Below, in pieces: positions 51,928-59,790 of a stretch of DNA of 64,000 bases (its first letter is position 1; each line of letters starts with the position of its first letter). The translations under genes were made by a program, and so were the position numbers. Below the pieces are notes generated by a model. The model was not told where the DNA came from, ran no database searches, and worked only from the letters and a program-made list of their open reading frames with translations. The stretch comes from Perlucidibaca wandonensis. Lineage in GTDB: Bacteria > Pseudomonadota > Gammaproteobacteria > Pseudomonadales > Moraxellaceae. The stretch covers positions 868,001-932,000 of the forward strand of contig NZ_JBHTIT010000001.1 of assembly GCF_042677145.1 (NCBI RefSeq), in the 5' to 3' direction.

Positions 51928-52623
51928 CTAGCGGCGGTGACGACGAGCCCAAGCCATTTCAATTTGTTTAACACGAAGCAAAGATTCCAGCACTAAATTA
52001 CGCTGATGTAGCAAATATTCTTCTAACAACTCTACAGCCCTATCGCTCTGGCGCAGCATGATGGCGTCGAGCAGGCCCTTTAAAAAGCCAAAAGCCTCTT
52101 CCATTTCGCGGCGACTAACCTGCAAGGCTAAATAAGCCGCACGCCGTGCGCTAGGCTGCAAGTCGGCCAAGATAGCATCGAGGTAGGGATTTCCGGCAAA
52201 TGGTTGCGCCAAGCGCAGTAACTCATAGCCACGCTCATAGAAGCGCTCAATATCTTGCGTGCTAAGCGCCTCTTCCATTTCCGCTAATGCGGTCATAAAA
52301 GGTGGCAAATCGGCTTGATGCCAAAGCATGGATATGCGCCGCACAATCAAGCTGTAATGTAGAATCAGCAGCTCATAGAGACTTTTCAAAGATGCGGGGC
52401 TGAGCTCAGTCACCACCGCTCCACGACGCGGGAAGATAGTAATCAGATGGCGGCGCTGCAAAATTAAAAGTGCTTCACGAACTGCGCCACGACTGACATC
52501 CAGCTCGCCGGCAATGCGCATTTCCTGAATACGCTCACCTTCGACCAACTCACCAGAGATGATGAGCTCGCCAACATGATGGGCAATTTGTTCAGCTAGG
52601 CTGTCGTTGGCTCGAAAGCTCAT
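51928..52623 (-). CDS. GntR-family transcriptional regulator (FCD type)
   Basis: 231 residues from ATG 52623 (MSFRANDSLAEQIAHHVGEL); an 11-residue longer start at 52656 is possible. N-terminal winged helix-turn-helix with AGELDVSRGAVREALLILQRR and the C-terminal all-helical FCD ligand domain (residues about 90-215). It lies 9 bases upstream of smc, a placement found in Pseudomonas and Acinetobacter, and divergent from cysI with 202 bases between. Its ligand is unknown; control of the sulfite reductase pair is possible by position only. Confidence 0.88.
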   Translation of the reverse strand: MSFRANDSLAEQIAHHVGELIISGELVEGERIQEMRIAGELDVSRGAVREALLILQRRHLITIFPRRGAVVTELSPASLKSLYELLILHYSLIVRRISMLWHQADLPPFMTALAEMEEALSTQDIERFYERGYELLRLAQPFAGNPYLDAILADLQPSARRAAYLALQVSRREMEEAFGFLKGLLDAIMLRQSDRAVELLEEYLLHQRNLVLESLLRVKQIEMAWARRHRR

Positions 52624-52825
52624 GTGTGTCTCTGTTAATGTCCGCCAACGGCGCATTTAATGTGGCGCTATGCTAGCACAGGCAAGGATTAGCTCCAGCA
52701 CACTGTCGATTGTCCGACAAGCAGCAAATTCAGCAGCAATACTGATACATAGACTCAGTAAATCTCAATTTAATTATATAAAGTAGCCTGTTAGAGTGCG
52801 CACTGACTAAAATGGTGAGTGTGCT

Positions 52826-54487
52826 ATGTACCGCTATGATGCTTATGATCAACGCATTGTCGATGATCGCGTGGCCCAATTTAAAGATCAAACTGAGCGC
52901 TATTTAGCTGGCGACTTAAGCGAGGATCAATTCCGCCCTCTGCGTTTGCAAAATGGCCTATATATCCAACGTTATGCGCCAATGCTGCGTATCGCGGTGC
53001 CTTACGGCATGCTGTCATCAGACAAATTTCGCAAAATCGCCGATATCACACGCCGCTATGACCGTGGCTATGCCCATGTCAGCACTCGGCAAAATATCCA
53101 GCTGAACTGGCCAAAGCTCGAAGATGTGCCGACCATTCTTGGCGAATTAGCCACGGTTGAGATGCATGCGATCCAAACCAGTGGCAACTGCATTCGTAAC
53201 ACCACGACGGATCAATTTGCTGGCGTCGCTGCTGGTGAGATTGAAGATCCACGGCCAACTTGCGAATTAATTCGCCAATGGTCAACATTTCACCCTGAAT
53301 TCGCCTTTCTGCCGCGCAAATTTAAAGTCGCAGTGAACGCCCTGCCCGAGATCGATCGCGCCGCCACACAAGTGCACGACATCGGTGTTTATATTGTTCG
53401 CAATGACGCTGGCGAAATCGGCTACCGTATTTTAGTTGGTGGCGGCTTGGGTCGCACTCCAATCATCGGCGCCATCATCCGCGAGTTTTTACCGCGCGAA
53501 GACTTAATTGCCTATTTGGATGCGGTTTTGCGCGTCTACAACTTGCATGGCCGTCGCGATAATAAATTCAAAGCACGCATCAAAATCTTAGTAAAAGCGC
53601 TCTCGCCAGAAGTTTTCGCTCAGCAAGTCGAAGCTGAGTTTGCGCATCTGCAAGGTGGAGCTTTGACGGTACCTGAGACTGAATTTGCACGCCTAGCCAG
53701 CTTTTTCACAGAGCCTGACTATGTCGCATACAGCGGTGATAGCGCTGACTATTTGAAAGCACGTCAAGAAAACTCAGTGTTTGATAACTGGGCGCACCGC
53801 AACGTCAGCGCCCACAAAATTCCGGGCTATGCCATTGTTACGTTGTCGCTTAAACGCACTGGCGTTGCTCCAGGCGATATGACTGCCGAGCAAATGGATG
53901 GTATTGCTGATTTAGCTGAGCGTTATAGCTTTGCAGAAATTCGCACCACCCACGAACAAAACGTGGTGCTTGCCGATGTCGCGCAAGATGATCTGCTTGA
54001 ACTCTACGGCGAATTGAAAAAGCTCGGCTTTGATACTGCCAATATCGGCTTCTTAACCGACATTATTTGCTGCCCAGGTGGTGACTTCTGCTCACTAGCT
54101 AATGCCAAATCACTTCCTATTGCCGATGCGATCCAGCGCCGCTTCGACGACCTCGATGCGGTATATGACATTGGCCCATTGAACCTGAACATTTCCGGCT
54201 GCATGAATGCTTGCGGTCACCACCATGTTGGCCACATTGGCATCTTGGGTGTCGATAAAAAAGGCAGTGAATTCTACCAAGTCTCACTAGGTGGCAACCA
54301 AGGCCATGATGCCAGCCTCGGCAATATCTTAGGCCCATCATTCAGCGCCGAAGCGATGCCCGATGTCGTTGAAGAAATCATCAACACCTATCTCGACATG
54401 CGCACAGAAGGCGAAAGCTTTTTGGCCATGTATCGCCGTGTCGGCATTGCCGTATTCAAGGAGCGCGTTTATGCCAACGCTGATTAA
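52826..54487 (+). CDS. cysI: Sulfite reductase haemoprotein (assimilatory, siroheme/4Fe-4S)
   Basis: Reduces sulfite to sulfide for cysteine synthesis using siroheme and a [4Fe-4S] cluster. 553 residues, two ferredoxin-like/NiR repeats, with cluster ligands C416 and C422 (CPGGDFC) and C459 and C463 (GCMNACGHHH). STRQNIQLNWPK and QTSGNCIRNTTTDQFAG are typical of the Pseudomonas-type CysI, a single-chain form lacking CysJ nearby. Sulfite rather than nitrite is favoured because the next gene is the DUF934 partner. Upstream 202-base region has no clear CysB site by eye. Confidence 0.93.
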   Translation: MYRYDAYDQRIVDDRVAQFKDQTERYLAGDLSEDQFRPLRLQNGLYIQRYAPMLRIAVPYGMLSSDKFRKIADITRRYDRGYAHVSTRQNIQLNWPKLEDVPTILGELATVEMHAIQTSGNCIRNTTTDQFAGVAAGEIEDPRPTCELIRQWSTFHPEFAFLPRKFKVAVNALPEIDRAATQVHDIGVYIVRNDAGEIGYRILVGGGLGRTPIIGAIIREFLPREDLIAYLDAVLRVYNLHGRRDNKFKARIKILVKALSPEVFAQQVEAEFAHLQGGALTVPETEFARLASFFTEPDYVAYSGDSADYLKARQENSVFDNWAHRNVSAHKIPGYAIVTLSLKRTGVAPGDMTAEQMDGIADLAERYSFAEIRTTHEQNVVLADVAQDDLLELYGELKKLGFDTANIGFLTDIICCPGGDFCSLANAKSLPIADAIQRRFDDLDAVYDIGPLNLNISGCMNACGHHHVGHIGILGVDKKGSEFYQVSLGGNQGHDASLGNILGPSFSAEAMPDVVEEIINTYLDMRTEGESFLAMYRRVGIAVFKERVYANAD

Positions 54488-54968
54488 GCACGGGAAAATA
54501 AGCCCCGACAGCTATGTTGAAATCATTGCCGATGAAGCTGGTCTGGTTCTACCCGAAGGCGATATTTTATTGTCGCTGAACTGCTTCAATACTCATCGCG
54601 CTGAAGTACTAGCTCATGCCGGTCGTAAAGGTGTGATTTTAGCGCCCGATGAGTTTGCCGAAAGCATTGCCGATGTGGTCTCGCAGCTCGACCTCGTGGC
54701 CATTCGCTTCCCAAGCTTTGCCGATGGCCGTGGCTACTCCACGGCGTATTTGCTGCGTACACGCTATGGCTTCCGTGGCGAGTTACGCGCTATTGGCGAC
54801 GTTTTTAAAGACACGCTGTTTTATCAGCAACGCGTGGGTTTCGATGCCTTTGTTTTGGCTAGTGATGCCGCTGCTGAAGTCGCTCTCCCCGGCCTGAATA
54901 CTTTCTCCGAGGTGTATCACGGCTCTGCAGATAATGAGAAACCGCTGTTTTTACGCCGTAACGCATAG
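54471..54968 (+). CDS. DUF934 protein (sulfite-reductase partner)
   Basis: 165-residue DUF934 protein from ATG 54471, with AAGGAG seven bases upstream, overlapping cysI by 17 bases. Family segments are visible: RFPSFADGRGYSTAYLLRTR and GELRAIGDVFKDTLFYQQR, plus VGFDAF. The gene almost always follows cysI in Proteobacteria that lack CysJ, so it is thought to help sulfite reduction, perhaps with electron transfer, but its biochemical role is not known. An extended in-frame start at 54363 is rejected because it lies deep within cysI. Confidence 0.93.
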   Translation: MPTLIKHGKISPDSYVEIIADEAGLVLPEGDILLSLNCFNTHRAEVLAHAGRKGVILAPDEFAESIADVVSQLDLVAIRFPSFADGRGYSTAYLLRTRYGFRGELRAIGDVFKDTLFYQQRVGFDAFVLASDAAAEVALPGLNTFSEVYHGSADNEKPLFLRRNA

Positions 54969-54988
54969 CGTTAAGCGTATTAATCAGC

Positions 54989-55024
54989 CATAAAAAATGC
55001 CCCAGTTACGGGGCATTTTTTATG
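54989..55024. terminator. Bidirectional rho-independent terminator
   Basis: 15-base arms (54989-55003 and 55010-55024) pair perfectly around AGTTAC, core TGCCCC/GGGGCA with A and T runs. It lies between converging DUF934 and PepSY genes. Confidence 0.93.
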
Positions 55025-55032
55025 CTTTAGAT

Positions 55033-56106
55033 TTAGCTTTTCGATGATTTAAAAAACAATCTAAAACCAAAGTACGTCATCGCCACCAAGCTTAAGCTGC
55101 TGAGCAGCAACATGAGCTGGCCTGACCAACCCCAGTATTGCCCTGTATGCAGCATCTTCCAGGACAAGGTGAGCTGCTCGCCCATGGGCTTTTGCGCAAA
55201 TAGCTTGTGCTCAATACGCTGGCCTTTAGCATTAAAGCGAATATCATTTTTCTCGCGAATATGCGCTGCGTCAGGCAGCCAATACGCTACTGCAACATCA
55301 GCATCTTTAGGCGTAAATACGGCCTCATCAAAGGCGCCGACATCACGAACAAAGGCTGGCCATGCGGGGCTCATCAGGCGCTGAAAGCTTGCTGCATCGA
55401 AAAGTGCCGGCGCTGTCTTTGCAGGTTTTGGCTTGTACTCAACTGACAAGGCGCTGTAAATCGCTTTTTTATACGACTCATAAGACCACGATAGACCCGT
55501 AGATGCCGAAAAAACAAAGAGTAATGCCGCCCATGTACCCAACACTCCATGCCACTGGAAAGCATGAGCGCGGCCCTTTAAACCACGGCGTGCGAGAAAC
55601 CAGCCACTCAGCTTAGGTGGTCGTCGTTTCCAGCGTAAATACGAGCCCCCAATGACCATGCCTAAGAGCAAAATAGCCGAAATTCCGGTGATATTTGAGC
55701 CGAAATCGCCTAAGAGCAGCTCACGGTGTAAATGCTCGACGGTCTCAAAAAACTCTTCGCCACGAACAGCTGGTAGCAATTCGCCGGTACTGGGGTGGAA
55801 ATAGTGAACGCTAGGCTTCTGATCAGCGCTCAAAGCTACTAAGGCTAGCGCTGGAGCTTGATCCTGGCCGGCCACCGTAACGTTAGCCCACTGCGCCTGC
55901 GGGTATTTTGCCGTTACCGCAGAGATAAGCTCGACGGGGCTTAGGCGAGCGCCTTCGGCACTGACCATTAAGGTTTCGGCATTGATGGTGCGAAGAATTT
56001 GCGGCTGAAACGCCATTAGCGAGCCAGTTAAGGCGACAAAGGCCATGACTAGGCCAGCAGTGATTCCGATCCAACCGTGAAAACGTTTAATGACAGCGTG
56101 CATCAT
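55033..56106 (-). CDS. PepSY-associated transmembrane protein (PiuB-like)
   Basis: 357-residue inner-membrane protein of the PepSY_TM family. It has an N-terminal helix (about 12-33), a periplasmic PepSY-like segment with VHYFHPSTGELLPAVRGEEF, two central helices near 145-165 and 185-208 and a C-terminal helix near 332-351. His residues HLHRELLLGDFG and HAFQWHGVLG resemble haem-ligand spots in related ferric-siderophore reductases such as FoxB or FpvG. Five bases after exbD, ending the iron operon; likely reduces or releases iron from imported siderophore, though the exact role is inferred. Confidence 0.82.
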   Translation of the reverse strand: MMHAVIKRFHGWIGITAGLVMAFVALTGSLMAFQPQILRTINAETLMVSAEGARLSPVELISAVTAKYPQAQWANVTVAGQDQAPALALVALSADQKPSVHYFHPSTGELLPAVRGEEFFETVEHLHRELLLGDFGSNITGISAILLLGMVIGGSYLRWKRRPPKLSGWFLARRGLKGRAHAFQWHGVLGTWAALLFVFSASTGLSWSYESYKKAIYSALSVEYKPKPAKTAPALFDAASFQRLMSPAWPAFVRDVGAFDEAVFTPKDADVAVAYWLPDAAHIREKNDIRFNAKGQRIEHKLFAQKPMGEQLTLSWKMLHTGQYWGWSGQLMLLLSSLSLVAMTYFGFRLFFKSSKS

Positions 56107-56111
56107 GAGTC

Positions 56112-56519
56112 CTAATTAGGTAATTCGGTGACAAAGCCAACTTTCGCCAAGCCCGCATCTGCACTGGCGGAAAGCACTTGTGCAAGAGCCTCATAGGGCG
56201 TGGTTTTATCGGCGCGCAAGTGTACTTCAGTATCTTTTGCAAACGTGCCAAGTAAAGCTGGAAGTTCAGCCATGGTGACTTCTTTGCCATTGACCATCAC
56301 GGCGCCTGCCGCAGTCATCGCAACATCCACAGGCTTCGCGGGCGTCACCAATGGTTGCGAGCTAGCTTGCGGCAAGTTCACCTTCACAGCATGCGACATA
56401 AGCGGCGCAGTAATCATAAAAATGATCAATAAAACCAGCATCACGTCAATAAATGGCACCATATTGATCTCGGCATTCGCCTCAATCTCATCGCCTTGTT
56501 CAAATGAGCCAAATGCCAT
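56112..56519 (-). CDS. exbD: Biopolymer transport protein ExbD
   Basis: Part of the proton-driven TonB motor. 135 residues with an N-terminal cytoplasmic tail, one membrane helix containing the key Asp (in PFIDVMLVLLIIFM) and a periplasmic domain with LRADKTTPYEALAQVL. Start overlaps the exbB stop (TAATG). Confidence 0.95.
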   Translation of the reverse strand: MAFGSFEQGDEIEANAEINMVPFIDVMLVLLIIFMITAPLMSHAVKVNLPQASSQPLVTPAKPVDVAMTAAGAVMVNGKEVTMAELPALLGTFAKDTEVHLRADKTTPYEALAQVLSASADAGLAKVGFVTELPN

Positions 56520-57247
56520 TAGGAGGCCTCGTTGGTCTTTTTAAATGGGGTAACGCGTTTCACTTCAGCAGGCATGGAGTTGCAAACTAGGCCTGTTGAA
56601 AGGAACGCAAAGACATCGTGTGCGAATGAGTTGAGCTGAACCATGGTGTTGCGGTTGAGACGAACAAAAACGTTGTAGGCCACGGCGCTTGGGATCGCCA
56701 CGGCTAGACCTAAGCCGGTCATGATCAGCGCCTCACCAATTGGGCCTGCCACTTTATCCAGGCCGCTTTGGCCGGACATGCCAATGACCATTAGCGCATG
56801 ATAAATACCCCAGACTGTGCCAAATAGGCCAACAAATGGCGCGCTTGAAGCGACCGTTGCCAGAAAAGTTAAGCCGCCCTCTAAGCGAGCTTTATCTTGA
56901 TCGATGGCGCGTTTGAGTGAGCGCGTGAGGAAGTCTTCGGCGCTGCCGGCTTCGATCAGCGAATTACCATTGCGCGAACGATGCTGCTCAATAGCGGTAA
57001 AGCCGTGATGCACTAAATGCGAAAATGGATCGCTGATGCCAGTGCTACGAATACGCTGAGCGACAGCTTCTAAGTTAGGCGCGGCCCAAAAAGTATGTAA
57101 AAACTCACGCGATAGCTTGCTAGTCTGCGAGTAACGCCAGCCCTTGATGGCGATGTAATACCAGCTGCCGACCGACATAATCAGCAGTGTGGCAAGGATG
57201 AACAAGGCGACGGCATCGGCCTGTTGGATAAAGTTAGTAAAACCCAT
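56519..57247 (-). CDS. exbB: MotA/TolQ/ExbB proton channel protein ExbB
   Basis: Pentameric proton channel that energises TonB. 242 residues with three membrane helices (about 12-33, 130-155, 170-195) and the conserved region VASSAPFVGLFGTVWGIYHAL and GEALIMTGLGLAVAIPSAVAYN. No extra N-terminal extension of the kind found in some Pseudomonas ExbB1. 12 bases after tonB. Confidence 0.95.
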   Translation of the reverse strand: MGFTNFIQQADAVALFILATLLIMSVGSWYYIAIKGWRYSQTSKLSREFLHTFWAAPNLEAVAQRIRSTGISDPFSHLVHHGFTAIEQHRSRNGNSLIEAGSAEDFLTRSLKRAIDQDKARLEGGLTFLATVASSAPFVGLFGTVWGIYHALMVIGMSGQSGLDKVAGPIGEALIMTGLGLAVAIPSAVAYNVFVRLNRNTMVQLNSFAHDVFAFLSTGLVCNSMPAEVKRVTPFKKTNEAS

Positions 57248-57259
57248 GAGTAACTCCGG

Positions 57260-57937
57260 TTAACGGGTTAATTTAAAATTCAGTGGCACCAAAACCCATT
57301 CAGTAATGGCTTGGTCACCTTGTTTTGCTGGCACGAAACGCCAGCGCTTCACCGCAGCGAGAGCGGCTTCATCTAAGCGTGGAAATAGACTGCTTTCAGC
57401 AATCGTGATGTTTTTGGGCAGGCCATCGGCGCCGACTTGAACGCGCAGCATGACGCGGCCGGTTTCGCCATTACGACGAGATAACGCCGGATAGCTCGGC
57501 GTTGGATTATTTAAATACGCTGCATCAAATCGTGGCGGTACCACGGCAGGCGCAAGTGCCGGTTCTTCTTTAATCGGCTTAGGTGGAGTTTCCACTGGCG
57601 TTGGCTGCTCAACGACCACAGGTTTTGGCTCTGGCTTCGGTGCCGCAATTGGCTCGGGGCTCACGACACGCTTTACTACTGGCTTAGGCGGCTGTTTTTG
57701 CACGGGCGTTGGCTTAGGCGGCGTTGGCGTCGGCTTGACTGGCGCCTCCACTGGCGGGCTGGCACGCAGCATTTGGATCGATAAGACATCGATAACCGGC
57801 GGCGTACTAGTCGATCGCCATTGAAATACGGCTAGCAACACCAGCACATGCAGACCAATGACCAATAGCAATGATAAAGACTCGGGCTGGCGCAGGGTCT
57901 GCCATGGTGATGCATGCGTGTGTGAGGCTGAATTCAT
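57260..57937 (-). CDS. tonB: Energy transducer TonB
   Basis: Spans the periplasm to energise outer-membrane receptors. From ATG 57937 (MNSASHTHASPWQTL) 225 residues: one N-terminal helix (about 20-41), a Pro/Lys/Val-rich linker (about 60-130) and a C-terminal TonB domain with YPALSRRNGETGRVMLRVQV and VKRWRFVPAKQGD. The longer frame to 57973 would run over the Fur site and is unlikely. First gene of tonB-exbB-exbD-PepSY; a Fur-box-like site is 37 bases upstream. Confidence 0.93.
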   Translation of the reverse strand: MNSASHTHASPWQTLRQPESLSLLLVIGLHVLVLLAVFQWRSTSTPPVIDVLSIQMLRASPPVEAPVKPTPTPPKPTPVQKQPPKPVVKRVVSPEPIAAPKPEPKPVVVEQPTPVETPPKPIKEEPALAPAVVPPRFDAAYLNNPTPSYPALSRRNGETGRVMLRVQVGADGLPKNITIAESSLFPRLDEAALAAVKRWRFVPAKQGDQAITEWVLVPLNFKLTR

Positions 57938-57973
57938 GGGCGCGATAATAGTGAGATTTGTGGAACGAATCAA

Positions 57974-57992
57974 TCAAATGAGAATCAATATC
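57974..57992 (-). promoter_or_regulatory. Fur box upstream of tonB
   Basis: On the minus strand GATATTGATTCTCATTTGA matches 13 of 19 positions of the Fur consensus (GATAATGATAATCATTATC). It lies between the piuC stop and the tonB start, so tonB-exbB-exbD likely has its own iron-repressed promoter. Confidence 0.6.
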
Positions 57993-57997
57993 GTTAA

Positions 57998-58675
57998 TTA
58001 AGTGATTGCCCATTGCCGTAGCAGGTTGTTGTAGACGCCAGTGAGTTGGCGATGCTCTGCCCTCGCCTCGGCTAATTGCTGCAGACGCTGAATGCTTTGA
58101 TCTAGATCAAAGAGCAATTCGCGCTGAGTATCGGCGGCCACCAAACTTTGTATCCAGCAGATAGCAGCGACGCGTTCACCCGCCGTTACTGGCTCGACCT
58201 GATGCCATCGGCTCGTGGCATACAGCACTAGCGAGCCCGCTGGCAGCTTTACTTCTTGCACGCCAAAGCCAGTATCAATGCTGAGCTCACCACCGCTGTA
58301 GCTATCGGGGTCACTGAGAAATAATGTCGCGGATAAGTCGCTGCGAAACAGGCCTTTGCCATCGTCGCTGGCCATGATGGCGCTATCGATGTGCAGACCG
58401 TAATGGCCATTATTGCGATAGCGATTAAAGCGTGGCCGTAAAATGCTCTGCGGCAAAGCAGCTGAAATAAACAAAGGATGCTGGCTTAGGCGCTGGCGCA
58501 ACTTATCGGCTAAGGCCTGGCCAAGCTCGCATTGACTAGCCACCTGCTCATTTTGCTTAACACTTTGCGAAACGCTGCCGGCCGTTGCTAGACCGTCCTG
58601 CCATTGCGCCCTCGTTAAGGCTTCGCGGTAAGCGGCAACTTCAGAGGCATCGAGTAGATCGGAAATAATCAGCAT
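57998..58675 (-). CDS. piuC: PKHD-type Fe(II)/2-oxoglutarate dioxygenase PiuC (YbiX)
   Basis: Iron- and 2-oxoglutarate-dependent hydroxylase of the YbiX/PiuC family, found beside catecholate receptors (Fiu, PiuA) in many Proteobacteria; its substrate is unknown. 225 residues with iron ligands H95 and D97 (GLHIDSA) and H158 (SRWHQVEP), and R168 (GERVAA) for 2-oxoglutarate. Start overlaps the upstream hydroxyacid oxidoreductase stop by seven bases, so the two are coupled. Confidence 0.94.
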   Translation of the reverse strand: MLIISDLLDASEVAAYREALTRAQWQDGLATAGSVSQSVKQNEQVASQCELGQALADKLRQRLSQHPLFISAALPQSILRPRFNRYRNNGHYGLHIDSAIMASDDGKGLFRSDLSATLFLSDPDSYSGGELSIDTGFGVQEVKLPAGSLVLYATSRWHQVEPVTAGERVAAICWIQSLVAADTQRELLFDLDQSIQRLQQLAEARAEHRQLTGVYNNLLRQWAIT

Positions 58676-59787
58676 AGATGGCTCGGGCTAAATAATGTGT
58701 GTGGGCCGATGTCGTTGATGTGCAGACAACCGGCCTGCGCCATGGTGATCTCTAGCTCATCGCGAAGTATGCGCAAGAGATGCGCAACGCCTAGCGCTCC
58801 GGCGGTGGCTAAAGCATAAATATAGGGACGGCCAATCATCACGGCGTTGGCGCCTAGGGCGATGGCCTTGAATACGTCGGTACCGCTGCGCACGCCACTA
58901 TCGAGCAAAAGCGTGAGGTCTGGGCCGACGGCTTGGCGTATCGCCGGTAGCGCATCGAGACTGGCCATACCGCCATCGAGCGCACGTCCGCCGTGGGTGG
59001 AAACGATAATGCCGGCTACGCCTAAGCTCTGTAGTCGTAGGGCGTCATCTGGATGTGTTACGCCTTTTACTAGCACTGGCAGCGTGGTCGATTTCAGCAA
59101 CCATGCTAGGTCTTCCCAAGTGGGTGCATCGGCCATATAGCCTTGAAAAACGGTGCTGTCATCGCGGCTAATAGCACGCGTTGGGCCGTCATCGATATCC
59201 TTTAGATTTACCGCATTCAGATGCGCTGGCAGTGTAAATCCTAGGCGCTGCGAACTACGACGCACGCCATGCACAGGTACATCCAGTGTGACAACAATGG
59301 CGCCGTAACCTGCTGCCTCAGCTCGTCTCACCAAGCTTAGCGTAGCGTTTTTTGATGCTTGGAAATAAAGCTGAAACCATCGCGGCGCTTGGGTTTGCGC
59401 AGCTACCTCTTCTAAGCGGGTAGATGACAAGGTGCTTAACACCAGTCCCGCCTCAAGGGCATTTGCCGCTTGCGCACTGGCAAGCTCGGCATCGGCATGG
59501 AATAAGCCCTGATGCGCCACTGGTGCGAGTAAAAATGGATGTCGGAAGCGCTGGCCACAAAGCATGAGCTCAGTAGAACCATGATCACCTGCGACGAGAA
59601 TTCGGTTGTAGATAGCATGCCGCTCAAAGGCGCGGCGATTGGCTCTTAAGGTGGTATCGGCCACGCTGCCTTCACTCAGATGAGCAAAGACAGCCGATGA
59701 CATATTGCGCTCCGCCCATCGCTCATAATCCTCTGCACAGACAATATCAGCAGGAATTTGCGTTAGCGGTGATGGGCGTTGAGGCAT
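58669..59787 (-). CDS. FMN-dependent alpha-hydroxy-acid oxidoreductase
   Basis: 372-residue TIM-barrel flavoprotein of the lactate/glycolate/mandelate oxidase-dehydrogenase family. FMN and active-site residues expected from glycolate oxidase are found at Y141, K241, H265 and R268 (STHGGRALDGG), and R176/R177. The first active-site Tyr (Tyr24 of glycolate oxidase) aligns to His36 in AHLSEG, and the usual SNHGGR reads STHGGR. Substrate unknown. It lies between a TonB-dependent receptor (three bases upstream) and piuC (overlapping), so a role linked to siderophore or iron metabolism is suspected; similar genes flank piuA/piuC loci in Acinetobacter as I recall. Confidence 0.88.
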   Translation of the reverse strand: MPQRPSPLTQIPADIVCAEDYERWAERNMSSAVFAHLSEGSVADTTLRANRRAFERHAIYNRILVAGDHGSTELMLCGQRFRHPFLLAPVAHQGLFHADAELASAQAANALEAGLVLSTLSSTRLEEVAAQTQAPRWFQLYFQASKNATLSLVRRAEAAGYGAIVVTLDVPVHGVRRSSQRLGFTLPAHLNAVNLKDIDDGPTRAISRDDSTVFQGYMADAPTWEDLAWLLKSTTLPVLVKGVTHPDDALRLQSLGVAGIIVSTHGGRALDGGMASLDALPAIRQAVGPDLTLLLDSGVRSGTDVFKAIALGANAVMIGRPYIYALATAGALGVAHLLRILRDELEITMAQAGCLHINDIGPHTLFSPSHLC

Positions 59788-59790
59788 AGT

